A stretch of 64,000 nucleotides of DNA from NCBI RefSeq assembly GCF_040358985.1, contig NZ_CP132933.1, forward strand, positions 50,911 to 114,910, read 5' to 3'. This stretch comes from Tunturibacter empetritectus (GTDB taxonomy: Bacteria; Acidobacteriota; Terriglobia; Terriglobales; Acidobacteriaceae). The notes under the pieces were generated by a model. That model made no database searches. It had not been told where the DNA came from and saw only the letters and a program-made list of their open reading frames with translations. Made by a program: the position numbers and the translations under genes. Positions 53,878-62,242 of this stretch are shown here, in pieces. Each line of letters opens with the position of its first letter. Within the stretch, counting starts at the first letter, position 1.

Positions 53878-54366
53878 TCAGTTCTTTCCGATGTTGTCGA
53901 TTTCCTTCTGGAGCGCAAATTTGCCGAGGGTATCGATCGGCAAGCAGAGGAATAGGCTAATCCGTCGGTCCAGCGTGGAGAATGCCTGCGAGTACGCGCG
54001 ATCAACCTCTTCTGGGGTGCCTTTCACCGCGGCCGGGTCGGGGATACCCCAATGCGCGGTCATCGGTTGACCAGGCCACAGCGGGCAGACTTCGCTGGCA
54101 GCACTGTCGCACACCGTAAATACAAAATGCAGAGGGGGTGAATCGGGTCCCGAAAACTCGTCCCAAGATTTGCTGCGAAGGTCTGCAGCACTCAATCCGG
54201 CTCTTTCAATTTGATGGATGGCTTCTGGGCGCACAAATCCTGCAGGATGGCTGCCAGCACTGAAGACAGTGAAGTACGCTCCGCCCTTGCGGCGCATGAT
54301 TGCTTCGGCCATGATTGACCGGGCAGAGTTGCCGGTGCAGAGAAACAATACGTTGTAATGCGGCAT
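53878..54366 (-). CDS. arsC: ArsC, low-molecular-weight phosphatase-type arsenate reductase
   Basis: A 162-residue protein with the PTPase loop 'VLFLCTGNSARSIMAEAI' (catalytic Cys and Arg), 'FSAGSHPAGFVRPEAI' and 'FVFTVCDSAASEVCPLWPGQ', which provides the resolving cysteines, then 'HWGIPDPAAVKGTPEEVDRA'. It reduces arsenate to arsenite, regenerated by thioredoxin or a related thiol. It is the first gene of the leftward operon (arsC, FAD oxidoreductase, GAPDH, arsJ), divergent from arsR and acr3. Confidence 0.96.
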   Translation of the reverse strand: MPHYNVLFLCTGNSARSIMAEAIMRRKGGAYFTVFSAGSHPAGFVRPEAIHQIERAGLSAADLRSKSWDEFSGPDSPPLHFVFTVCDSAASEVCPLWPGQPMTAHWGIPDPAAVKGTPEEVDRAYSQAFSTLDRRISLFLCLPIDTLGKFALQKEIDNIGKN

Positions 54367-54517
54367 GGAATCGTCCTTTGATCGTTCGGAGGGTTAGGCG
54401 CTTACGTTCGGCTTGATGGCGTAGACCTTTGATCTGACCGATTCAACAACTGTCTTGCCATGAATGCGTCCGGAAAAACCTGCAGCCATGCCGACTATAT
54501 CCATTGCGCTTACATTC

Positions 54518-54538
54518 GTCAATGCGTATAAGTAAGTA
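54518..54538. promoter_or_regulatory. Promoter/operator region of the arsR-acr3 operon
   Basis: Just upstream of the arsR ATG at 54539 lies GTCAATGCGTATAAGTAAGT. The same core with variants, TGTCAAGGCGTATACTATCC, lies just upstream of the third arsR ATG (57109-57128). The TATAAG/TATACT hexamers suit a -10 box and the shared flank a common ArsR operator. The assignment is by similarity between the two sites only. Confidence 0.45.
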
Positions 54539-54946
54539 ATGGCGGGAAAATCATCTTCGTTTGACATGGAGCGCTTCTTCCAGGCGCTGGGGGACAAGAC
54601 CCGGCTGCGGCTGCTCAACTTGATGGGCGATCAGGAGATTTGTGTCTGCTACTTTGTTGAGATTTTGGAGCAGGGTCAGCCAAAGATATCTCGGCATCTT
54701 GCCTATCTTCGACGTGCCGGGATCGTTGAAGCCCGGCGCGACGGAAAATGGATGCACTATCGGATCGTGATGCCCCCGAACATCGGGGCATCTCATGTAC
54801 TACGCCAGACACTAGACTGGTTGAAAGAAGAGCGTTCCATGCAATCGGATCGCTCGCGCTTCTCCAAAGTTTGCTGCACCCCAGAGAAGTTCTCCTCACT
54901 GCAAGGCGCGCCGCATCCGTTACCCGTCACACTTGAGGGCCGATAG
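54539..54946 (+). CDS. arsR: ArsR-family arsenic-responsive repressor
   Basis: A 135-residue protein with 'FFQALGDKTRLRLLNLMGDQ', the cysteine pair in 'EICVCYFVEILEQGQPKISR', 'HLAYLRRAGIVEARRDGKWM' and 'HYRIVMPPN'. A further cysteine pair (FSKVCCTPEKFS) lies near the C-terminus, in line with As(III) binding by Cys residues in the ArsR3/C-terminal style. It is cotranscribed with acr3 (2 bp apart) and divergent from arsC. Its DNA-binding segment is almost identical to that of the protein at 57130. Confidence 0.95.
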   Translation: MAGKSSSFDMERFFQALGDKTRLRLLNLMGDQEICVCYFVEILEQGQPKISRHLAYLRRAGIVEARRDGKWMHYRIVMPPNIGASHVLRQTLDWLKEERSMQSDRSRFSKVCCTPEKFSSLQGAPHPLPVTLEGR

Positions 54947-54948
54947 CC

Positions 54949-56070
54949 ATGTCTAACGCTCCCCGCACACAGGGTCAGGTTTGTGCTCCAGCCGCACGTA
55001 AGAAGCTGACATTCCTCGATCGGTTCTTGACGCTTTGGATCTTCCTTGCAATGGCGATTGGAGTGGCGTTGGGCCACTTTATCCCCGATTCCGCAGCTTT
55101 CGTCAACCGTTTCCAGACGGGAACAACCAATATCCCGATTGCCATCGGACTCATCATCATGATGTTCCCGCCTTTGGCGAAGGTACGGTACGAAAAATTG
55201 GGAGAGGTCTTTCGCAATAAGCGGGTGCTTGGCCTGTCTCTGGTGCAGAACTGGCTCATCGGGCCAGTGCTGATGTTTTTGCTCGCCATTGCCTTCCTTC
55301 GTGGCGAGCCCGCCTATATGCGGGGCCTCATCCTGATTGGCATCGCACGGTGCATTGCGATGGTTTTGGTGTGGAACGAACTGGCCGAGGGAGATACGGA
55401 CTACGTGGCCGGTCTCGTCGCCCTCAACAGCGTCTTTCAGGTGCTTTTCTACAGCCTTTATGCCTGGGCTTTCCTCACAGTGCTTCCGAAGTGGCTAGGT
55501 CTCGAAGGAAGTATCGTCCAGATTGGAATCGGTCAGATTGCGAAGAGCGTCGGCCTTTACCTCGGCGTTCCCTTCGTTGCCGGCTTTCTCACGCGCCTCG
55601 TTCTCATCCGAGTCAAAGGCGAGGAATGGTACCGCACACGTTTTATTCCTCGGATCAGCCCGCTCACGCTCATCGCCCTGCTCTTTACTATCCTCGTCAT
55701 GTTCTCGCTCAAAGGCGATCTCATAGTGCGGCTCCCGCTCGATGTCGTAAAGATCGCCGTCCCGCTGGTCATCTACTTCATCATCATGTTCCTTGTGAGT
55801 TTTTGGATGGGGAAAAAGCTAGGGGCAAACTATGCCCAGTCAGCAACACTGTCCTTCACTGCAGCCGGTAATAACTTTGAACTGGCGATCGCAGTCGCCG
55901 TTGCCGTCTTCGGATTGAGTTCTGGAGAGGCGTTCGTTGGGGTCGTGGGTCCGTTGATCGAGGTTCCGGCACTGATCGGGCTAGTCAATGTGGCGTTCTG
56001 GATGAGGCGGCGATTTTTTAGCTCAGAGTTGGAAGGATTTCAAGTGTATTCCGTTGAGGATGCCCCGTAG
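54949..56070 (+). CDS. acr3: Acr3-family arsenite efflux permease
   Basis: A 373-residue protein with ten membrane segments of the BART superfamily. Conserved ACR3 features: 'FLDRFLTLWIFLAMAIGVAL', 'TTNIPIAIGLIIMMFPPLAK', 'RGLILIGIARCIAMVLVWNE' (the essential cysteine in 'ARCIAMV'), 'EGDTDYVAGLVALNSVFQVL' and 'FTAAGNNFELAIAVAVAVFG'. It exports arsenite using the proton-motive force. An N-terminal Cys (GQVCAPA) precedes the first helix. It is the second gene of the arsR-acr3 operon. Confidence 0.97.
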   Translation: MSNAPRTQGQVCAPAARKKLTFLDRFLTLWIFLAMAIGVALGHFIPDSAAFVNRFQTGTTNIPIAIGLIIMMFPPLAKVRYEKLGEVFRNKRVLGLSLVQNWLIGPVLMFLLAIAFLRGEPAYMRGLILIGIARCIAMVLVWNELAEGDTDYVAGLVALNSVFQVLFYSLYAWAFLTVLPKWLGLEGSIVQIGIGQIAKSVGLYLGVPFVAGFLTRLVLIRVKGEEWYRTRFIPRISPLTLIALLFTILVMFSLKGDLIVRLPLDVVKIAVPLVIYFIIMFLVSFWMGKKLGANYAQSATLSFTAAGNNFELAIAVAVAVFGLSSGEAFVGVVGPLIEVPALIGLVNVAFWMRRRFFSSELEGFQVYSVEDAP

Positions 56071-56196
56071 GCTAATCGACCTTTATGTCGCCAGGTGACC
56101 ACCTCGTCGATTGTTAAAAGCACGTTTGCCATTACCAATTTGGAGTACGGGGTGCCCAGACTTGGGCCACCCCGCACTTCTGGGTGGCGTCTCACG

Positions 56197-57054
56197 TCAA
56201 GCTTTCCCAGCGACCGCTTCGGTCGTGCAGCATCCAGGCGCGCAACAAGATGCCGTAGGCTTCGTAGCCCGAATGAACGCGCTTAGGAATTTGCCTTCGA
56301 CCTGAGGTGCAATCTCATCGACGGCTATACCGGCCTCCGTGAGAAAGACGCGAGCATCTTCGATGTCATACACGCGGGTCGGCTCGAGCTCCGGAGACTC
56401 GAATCCAGCGGCTAGTAGCTTTGCCTTGTAGTCTGACTCCTCCAACGCTCCGGCAATGCAGCCCACCCAAAGCAACATGCTCTTGCGTACAGCGTCGGGC
56501 ACCTCGCCGCGCACGACAACGTCAGATACGGCGAAGCGACCCCCGGGACGAAGCACGCGAAAGGCTTCTTTAAGCACACGCGATTTGTCTGCCGAGAGGT
56601 TGATCACGCAATTGGAGATGATGACATCGACAGAGTTATCCGGAAGAGGGATGTTCTCGATCTCGCCCTTAAGGAACTCTACATTCGTGGCACCGGCCTG
56701 GCGTTGATTCTCACGCGCAAGGGCCAGCATGTCATCTGTCATATCGAGGCCGTAGGCCTTGCCCGTTGGGCCTACACGCTTCGCTGACAAGAGCACGTCA
56801 ATACCACCGCCCGAGCCTAAATCAAGCACGATCTCACCCGGTTTCAGTTCGGTCAGCGCCGTGGGATTTCCGCATCCCAGAGACGCAAGCAGCGCCTTTT
56901 CTGGCAGGCCGTCTTTCTCAGAATCGCCGTACAGGTTTTTGGTAATTGGATCGCAGCAGCGCATTGCAGGATCGCAGCACGCGGTCGCGCCGGAGTCTGT
57001 AACGCTTCTGGCGATAGCACCGTATTTATTGCTAATCTCGGTTTGATTTGACAT
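56197..57054 (-). CDS. arsM: Arsenite S-adenosylmethionine methyltransferase ArsM
   Basis: A 285-residue methyltransferase. SAM motifs: 'IVLDLGSGGGIDVLLSAKRV' (I), 'GKAYGLDMTDDMLALARENQ' (II) and 'SVDVIISNCVINLSADKSRV' (IV, containing the conserved As-binding Cys). 'LLWVGCIAGALEESDYKAKL' provides the other conserved Cys. The N-terminus has a CC and CCDP pair, and the C-terminus ends in a Cys cluster (ASCCAPGCCTTEA), as in many ArsM proteins. It converts As(III) to methylated, volatile species. It is divergent from the third arsR. Confidence 0.96.
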   Translation of the reverse strand: MSNQTEISNKYGAIARSVTDSGATACCDPAMRCCDPITKNLYGDSEKDGLPEKALLASLGCGNPTALTELKPGEIVLDLGSGGGIDVLLSAKRVGPTGKAYGLDMTDDMLALARENQRQAGATNVEFLKGEIENIPLPDNSVDVIISNCVINLSADKSRVLKEAFRVLRPGGRFAVSDVVVRGEVPDAVRKSMLLWVGCIAGALEESDYKAKLLAAGFESPELEPTRVYDIEDARVFLTEAGIAVDEIAPQVEGKFLSAFIRATKPTASCCAPGCCTTEAVAGKA

Positions 57055-57129
57055 TGTTAGGCGTCCTCGTATGCGCCCAAACGAATATATGATGCAAAGG
57101 ACATATCTGTCAAGGCGTATACTATCCCA
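57055..57129. promoter_or_regulatory. Divergent arsM / arsR promoter region
   Basis: A 75-bp spacer with an AT-rich dyad, ATATATGATGCAAAGGACAT then ATCT, suited to an ArsR operator, and the GTCAAGGCGTATACTATCC segment shared with the region before the other arsR (54518-54538). One regulator may control both operons. Confidence 0.45.
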
Positions 57130-57519
57130 ATGGCACGAACCGCTAAATTCGATCTAGTCACCCTGTTCGCAGCACTCGCAGACCCGACACGTTTGAGACT
57201 ACTCAATCTCATGGACGGGCGAGAGGTCTGCGTTTGCTATTTTGTCGAGATTTTGAAGCAAGGACAGCCAAAGATATCCCGTCATCTTGCGTATCTCCGC
57301 CGCGCAGGAATTGTAGAGGCACGACGTGATGGCAAATGGATGCATTATCGAATTGAGCGGCCGAACGATCCTAAAGCCGCTTCAATTCTTGACGCCGCGT
57401 TGCAGTCACTAAAGACAGATAAAGAAATGCAGTCTGACCTTGCGAGGTTGGACAGGGCGTGTTGTGAGCCTCAGCGATTTATCACGCTTCAGGGAGCTCC
57501 GATACCTGCGCAAGTCTGA
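57130..57519 (+). CDS. arsR: ArsR-family arsenic-responsive repressor (paralogue)
   Basis: A 129-residue protein with 'TLFAALADPTRLRLLNLMDG', 'EVCVCYFVEILKQGQPKISR' and 'HLAYLRRAGIVEARRDGKWM', the last two blocks nearly identical to the ArsR at 54539. The C-terminus again carries a cysteine pair (RACCEPQRF). It is divergent from arsM. The two proteins are clear paralogues and probably recognise the same operator. Confidence 0.95.
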   Translation: MARTAKFDLVTLFAALADPTRLRLLNLMDGREVCVCYFVEILKQGQPKISRHLAYLRRAGIVEARRDGKWMHYRIERPNDPKAASILDAALQSLKTDKEMQSDLARLDRACCEPQRFITLQGAPIPAQV

Positions 57520-57738
57520 TTAGTCGGCTCAAGTTCGGCTTAGAACTATAGCGGGCCGACGGATCACCCGGTAGTCAATTGTCCGAATAGCCGTTTTTCG
57601 GCAAAGTGATTGCTGCCAATCGACTCGTTACGGCCTTTCGATGAGCGCTAAATCGCCAAGGTACTCATCGAGGATCGCGGGCGTGTCATGGTTCGTCACC
57701 GATTGTTATTTCAAAATGATCCACCGCTCAACGTCCAC

Positions 57739-57866
57739 CTAAGTTTCCCTGACGACCTTTTTAGCCTCTTTGTCATCGCGAAGCGCAACGAATTTGGTGT
57801 GTCTCAGATGGTCGGCACCGGTCCACTCCAGAAATCCTATTTGAGCTACGGCCTCGGGCTTCAGCC
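57739..57866 (-). pseudogene. ATP-dependent DNA ligase, 3' fragment left of the insertion
   Basis: On the minus strand this stretch encodes, in frame to a TAG at 57739-57741, 'LKPEAVAQIGFLEWTGADHL' and 'RHTKFVALRDDKEAKKVVRE' then T. This is the C-terminal OB-fold end of LigD/LigC-type ATP-dependent DNA ligases ('WTGDGHLRHAKFVGLREDK' is the family pattern). The rest of the gene is at 63373-64000, beyond the RIT element. Joining the two through one CAGCC copy gives the continuous frame KECVW-LKPEAVAQIGF. Confidence 0.93.
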
Positions 57867-57896
57867 ACAATGTCGAATGCAGGACTATGCCGCATG
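57862..57896 (+). repeat. Left terminal inverted repeat of the RIT element
   Basis: Starts CAGCCACAATGTCGAATGCA and ends GGACTATGCCGCATG. It is the inverse complement of 63318-63352 with a single difference at position 20 (A here, C in the other copy). The block CTATGCCG inside it recurs at the right end. About 290 bp of non-coding DNA follow before the sulfatase stop, with one further degenerate copy (CGGCATAATTAGTC, 57941-57954). Confidence 0.93.
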
Positions 57897-58186
57897 GCTG
57901 CTGCCAGAGTTGCCCTTACTGCATTGAGCGCGACTTTGTTCGGCATAATTAGTCTGAGTTTTCCTGCACGGAAACACCGATTGCCATTCCACTGGAGAGG
58001 GCAAATCAGCTATCAGAGGACCGAGTTCAGGCGCCCATCACGGCCCGAATAGTGGTGAGACTGGAAAGTCTTGTGTCCGCGCTGTTCGCTGAGTGCGTTG
58101 GCGATCGATCTCACAGAGATTCAGACACGCACATCGTCTCTAACTCTGAGGCTCGATCATCCTGGAGTTACGCTGCTTTATGGTAA

Positions 58187-59596
58187 TCACTCGTCAAACT
58201 CCGTCAGATTGACCGCTTTGGGGTTGGGATATTTCTCCAGTGACTTCTGGTATTGCCCGATCAAGCGCAAGTACTGGTTGATCACCCAGCCGTGCGTGGC
58301 GAGGATATTTACTTCCTCGCGCGGGTCCGCCTCGATGTTGAAAATCGCGGGAAAGCCATTCCCTTCTTCACGGAAACCGCCAAGACCCTGCATATTCATG
58401 TTGGAACTCACGAACTGCTTGGGATAGAGCCGGAACTCGTGCCAGCGCACCGCCACGAGCTCTTCGCCTATGAACGTGAGCAAGCTATCGCGGTTGGAGT
58501 TAGGCTGCTTACCCATGAAGAACCCGCTCTGGTCCACACCGTCGATGGGCCGGTCGTCTGGGACCTTCGCGCCGATGATCTTCGCCAGCGTCGGGAAGAA
58601 GTCGTGGATGGAAACCATCTCATTGCGCGCGCGGGGCGCGATCTTCCCCGGCCACCTGACCATGCACGGCACGCGCAGCGACCCCTCCAGAGCACTGCCC
58701 AGTTCGCCCCGGAACGGGAGGTTTGAACCGCCGCGGAACTCGGCCGGCGCCCCCGTCGGGGTGGAACCATTGTCCGAAAGCCAGATCACGATGGTGTTGT
58801 CCTCGATGCCGGCGGCCTTAATGGCGTCCAACACCTGGCCGGTGCGGTAGTCGAGTTCCATCACCGCATCGCCATAAGGACCGATGCGCGACTTTCCGGT
58901 GAACTCGGGAGGGACGACAGAGGGGTAGTGGGTGTGTGTAAAGCCGACGTAGAGGAGGAACGGCTCCTTCTCCTTAGCCTGGCGGGTGATGTAATCCACG
59001 GAGGCCTTGGCAATGTCGCCCTCGACCTGCCGACGGTATTCCGGGGTGTAAGGCCGGGCCTTCGTCAGTTTGCCCGTCGCATCGGATTCCCAGATGCCGG
59101 GCTCCACCGCAGCTATGGCCGATTCTGGCAATCCGGCGCGCGTCATCAGGCCGCGATATAGGGTGCCGTCGGTTGTCTCGATCACGCCTACGTGATACTC
59201 GTCGAAGCCCTGGCGCGTCGGCCAGCTAACCTCGCTCGCTCCTAGATGCCACTTGCCGACCATGCCGGTGTGGTAGCCCTCGCTCTTGAACAGTTTGGCC
59301 AAAGTCACTTCGTTCGATTGGAGGGTATTGGGCGTGCCACCGAGGATGATGGTGCCAAGACCCGCGCGCTGCGAATAGCGGCCGGTCAACAGCGCCGCGC
59401 GGGCCGGCGTGCATGCGGGTTCCACCAAGAACTGCGTGAGTCGCAAACCCTCACTCGCGAACTGGTCGATGCGTGGCGTCGGCATGCCCCGGACTTCCCC
59501 CGCGCCGTAGGCACCCAGGTCGTTGTAGCCAACGTTGTCGGCCAGCATGATGACGATGTTGGGCTTGGTTTGGACATTCTTTGCGATCGCCTTCAT
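58187..59596 (-). CDS. Sulfatase (formylglycine-dependent, arylsulfatase-like), carried by the RIT element
   Basis: A 469-residue alkaline-phosphatase-superfamily protein without signal peptide. The N-terminal metal site is 'NIVIMLADNVGYNDLGAYGA'. The formylglycine signature 'EPACTPARAALLTGRYSQRA' has the modifiable Cys and CTPAR core. 'YHTGMVGKWHLG', 'PFLLYVGFTHTHYPSVVP' and 'NTIVIWLSDNGS' supply further metal and substrate residues. The ATG at 59594-59596 follows AAAGGAGTGAT. It hydrolyses sulfate esters after Cys-to-formylglycine conversion by a separate maturase not seen here. It lies within the element's inverted repeats, so it is cargo rather than a host neighbour. Confidence 0.93.
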   Translation of the reverse strand: MKAIAKNVQTKPNIVIMLADNVGYNDLGAYGAGEVRGMPTPRIDQFASEGLRLTQFLVEPACTPARAALLTGRYSQRAGLGTIILGGTPNTLQSNEVTLAKLFKSEGYHTGMVGKWHLGASEVSWPTRQGFDEYHVGVIETTDGTLYRGLMTRAGLPESAIAAVEPGIWESDATGKLTKARPYTPEYRRQVEGDIAKASVDYITRQAKEKEPFLLYVGFTHTHYPSVVPPEFTGKSRIGPYGDAVMELDYRTGQVLDAIKAAGIEDNTIVIWLSDNGSTPTGAPAEFRGGSNLPFRGELGSALEGSLRVPCMVRWPGKIAPRARNEMVSIHDFFPTLAKIIGAKVPDDRPIDGVDQSGFFMGKQPNSNRDSLLTFIGEELVAVRWHEFRLYPKQFVSSNMNMQGLGGFREEGNGFPAIFNIEADPREEVNILATHGWVINQYLRLIGQYQKSLEKYPNPKAVNLTEFDE

Positions 59597-60080
59597 ATCA
59601 CTCCTTTAAGTTTCCTTTGTACTTGTCCAACTAACCCTGAGATCAGCTGTCAAGCGCACTTTCAAGGACGGACAGCCTGCCTTGGATATCTAAAGCAAAA
59701 ACTAGCTCGGCTCGCAGCGGGAAAAACTCATTCGTCTAACATCGATGGATTCTGAGCGCCTCTTAAATTCTTAGAGAACGCTTCAGGAATAGCCACTAGC
59801 AAAACTGTCAGTCTGCACGGAAATCCTCTGGACTTCGTGGGAGCGCTCCCGAGTTACAGTCAGGCAGGAAACCGAGTGTCAAGTGGCGACAACAGACCAA
59901 TGCGCTCATCGAGGAGCCATTGGTTCGTGTTCGGGGTGGTTTGTCGGCGACACGGAAGTAATCCACGCGCGTCTATTCGCCAAGGTTGATCTGGCCGACG
60001 TCACATCCGAGCCGGCGGCCCAGCTCACTTGCGATACAGTCAGACTCCTCTCCAGCGATCATTCATGAGGAGGAGAAGAC
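59597..60080. other. Non-coding region of the RIT element, promoters expected
   Basis: 480 bp between the divergent sulfatase and the first recombinase gene. No open frame has a recognisable product. It is the only place for the promoters of both. A good GGAGGAG ribosome-binding site lies at 60069-60075 before the first recombinase. Confidence 0.5.
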
Positions 60081-61319
60081 ATGGTAGAGACATTCTTTAC
60101 ACGTTCATGCACCATCCATGCGTTACGGCAGGGCCCATTGGCAGGGCACATCGATCTGCTCGCCGATCACTTGGCAGCCGACGGCTTTTCTCACGTCCAC
60201 AGCCGAATCCAGCTCCGGCTCGTCGGGCATTTCAACCGTTGGCTGGAGCGGAAGGGCATCAGTGCAGAGCAACTCGATGAAAAGCTCATCGAGCGCTATT
60301 GCCGCTGGCTCAGGCGTCGGAAGCACGTACGGGCTGAAGATGTGTGCTCATTGGTCCGGCTACTCGAGCTCTTGCGCGAGCAGCGCATCACGCCGCGTTG
60401 CACGACCAAAGCCGTTCCGACGGCGCGGGAGACACTGCTTGAGAAGTACCGATGTTACCTGCTCGACGAGCGAGGACTTGCCCAGGGGTCAGTCCGCAAT
60501 ATGCTGCTGTTCGTGGGCCGTTTTCTGGTGGAGAAGTATCCGCGGGACCATTTCGATTTTGCAGCGCTGAAGCCGGAGCACATCACAACCTTCGTTCGAA
60601 GGCAGGCGACGGAACTTGGTTCGGTACAGGCCAAAAACGTGGTTACAGCCCTCCGTGGCTTTTTCAGATACCTCCGGCATCGCGGCGAGATCGATACGGA
60701 TCTCGCTGGCTGCGTTCCTCGCGTCCCAGATTATTCGTTCTCAACGGTGCCGAAATTCCTGCCAGCTGACAGCGTGGAGAAAATCCTGCGGCGCACCGAC
60801 CAGAGCACTCCGCGAGGACGCCGAGATTATGCAATCTTAATGCTCCTCGCCAGGCTGGGGCTCCGCACCTGCGAGGTCGTCCGCTTAGAACTTGAAGATA
60901 TCGAGTGGGAATCTGGCCAAATCACAATCCGGGGGAAGGGTGGACGGTGGTCCAAGTTGCCGCTGCCGTCCGATGTTGGCGAAGCCCTTGCCGTCTATCT
61001 GCAGCATGATCGGCCACGCTGCTCAACACGACGATTATTCGTCACTCAACGCGCTCCGATCACGGGCATATCCACGGGCTGCGCAATCGTGAAGACGGTA
61101 ACGCGTGCTCTGAAAAAAGCTGGCATCGTTTCTGAACGGAAAGGCGGCTACCTGTTCCGCCATACGCTGGCGACTGAGATGCTCGGACGGGGAGCATCTT
61201 TGCAGGAAATCGGTGAAGTGTTGCGTCACCGCAAGGCAGATACAACACGGATCTACGCCAAGGTGGACTTTCGCGCGTTGCGAAACCTCGCTCAACCGTG
61301 GCCAGGAGGTGCACGATGA
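60081..61319 (+). CDS. Tyrosine recombinase, first of the trio
   Basis: A 412-residue tyrosine recombinase (RIT position A). An N-terminal SAM-like arm-binding domain (LEKYRCYLLDERGLAQGSVR, ...FVRRQATELGSVQAKNVVTA) is followed by the catalytic domain with Arg I in 'LARLGLRTCEVVRLELEDIE', the K-beta region 'ITIRGKGGRWSKLPLPSDVG', the box II 'GGYLFRHTLATEMLGRGASL' (HxxR), 'IGEVLRHRKADTTRIYAKVD' (H and nucleophilic Tyr). All six catalytic positions appear present. The stop overlaps the next ATG (ATGA). Confidence 0.95.
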   Translation: MVETFFTRSCTIHALRQGPLAGHIDLLADHLAADGFSHVHSRIQLRLVGHFNRWLERKGISAEQLDEKLIERYCRWLRRRKHVRAEDVCSLVRLLELLREQRITPRCTTKAVPTARETLLEKYRCYLLDERGLAQGSVRNMLLFVGRFLVEKYPRDHFDFAALKPEHITTFVRRQATELGSVQAKNVVTALRGFFRYLRHRGEIDTDLAGCVPRVPDYSFSTVPKFLPADSVEKILRRTDQSTPRGRRDYAILMLLARLGLRTCEVVRLELEDIEWESGQITIRGKGGRWSKLPLPSDVGEALAVYLQHDRPRCSTRRLFVTQRAPITGISTGCAIVKTVTRALKKAGIVSERKGGYLFRHTLATEMLGRGASLQEIGEVLRHRKADTTRIYAKVDFRALRNLAQPWPGGAR

Positions 61320-62242
61320 GAGATCTGAGAAGAAATCTGCGGGAATACATCGACCTCCGCCACGCTCTTGGATTTAGACTGCGCAAACACGAACGGCGGC
61401 TGAGCGAATTTATCACTTTTCTCGAAGCAAGGCGCACCGACCATGTCACGACCAAACTAGCGATCGCCTGGGCAATGGAGTCTTCGAAAGGCCATAAACA
61501 CAGCTGCTTTGAAAGGCTGAGCTTCATTCGATCCTTTGCCACATACGTGAGCTCGATGGATGCTCAAACGGAAATTCCACCAACAGGCACAATGCGCCGG
61601 CCGGCCATCGCTCTCCGGCCGTACATCTATACGCGGGAAGAGATCGGCCGGCTGATGGCAGCGGCACGCAAGCTGTTTTCACCGCACAAACTCCGCTGTC
61701 ACACGTATTACCATCTGATCGGATTACTCGCCACAACCGGCATGCGCAGCGGCGAAGCGGTACGGCTCGCAAACAGCGACGTGGACTTGGCCGAAGGATT
61801 GATAACGATCCGTGAAAGCAAGTTCGGCAAGTCGCGCGTTGTTCCGCTTCATTCCACGACGGTAAAATCACTGGTCGCGTATAAGGCTCGTAGGGATGCA
61901 TTTCTCAATAAAGTCGAGGCGCCTAGGTTCTTTATTAGCGAGAGTCGCGGGCCAATCAGCAGTCCCCATGAAAGCTTCCGCGAGATCCGTCGGGTGGCGG
62001 GACTGGAGAAAACCCGCAATGGAATTCCTCCCAGGATGCATGATCTACGTCACACGTTCGCTGTCCAGACGCTACTCGCCTGGTACCGCAACGGTGCAGA
62101 TGTCGAGCGTAATCTGCCGATTCTTTCAACCTTCCTCGGGCACAGCCACATTGCAAACACCTACTGGTACCTAACGTCCACGCCAGAGTTGCTGGGCGCC
62201 GCTTGTGAGCGGCTCGAAACACGATGGGGGAGGTCACAATGA
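61316..62242 (+). CDS. Tyrosine recombinase, second of the trio
   Basis: A 308-residue tyrosine recombinase from the ATG at 61316 (MRDLRRNLREYIDLRHALGF), which overlaps the previous stop. The N-terminal domain is followed by 'LATTGMRSGEAVRLANSDVD' (Arg I), 'LITIRESKFGKSRVVPLHST' (Lys), 'PPRMHDLRHTFAVQTLLAWY' (HxxR) and 'LSTFLGHSHIANTYWYLTST' (His, Tyr). It is the smaller middle member typical of RIT trios. Its stop overlaps the third gene's start. Confidence 0.95.
   Translation: MRDLRRNLREYIDLRHALGFRLRKHERRLSEFITFLEARRTDHVTTKLAIAWAMESSKGHKHSCFERLSFIRSFATYVSSMDAQTEIPPTGTMRRPAIALRPYIYTREEIGRLMAAARKLFSPHKLRCHTYYHLIGLLATTGMRSGEAVRLANSDVDLAEGLITIRESKFGKSRVVPLHSTTVKSLVAYKARRDAFLNKVEAPRFFISESRGPISSPHESFREIRRVAGLEKTRNGIPPRMHDLRHTFAVQTLLAWYRNGADVERNLPILSTFLGHSHIANTYWYLTSTPELLGAACERLETRWGRSQ

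Noticed and set aside
54394..54506. Possible small protein of about 37 residues between arsC and arsR (minus strand)
   Set aside because: It has no good ribosome-binding site and overlaps the expected divergent promoter; conservation could not be tested.
57688..57927. 79-codon plus-strand open frame after the last arsR
   Set aside because: It is the antisense shadow of the ligase C-terminal fragment and the element's left repeat; only the minus strand gives a conserved protein.
58071..58850. Several plus-strand open frames over the sulfatase region
   Set aside because: All are antisense to the sulfatase, which has complete family motifs on the minus strand.
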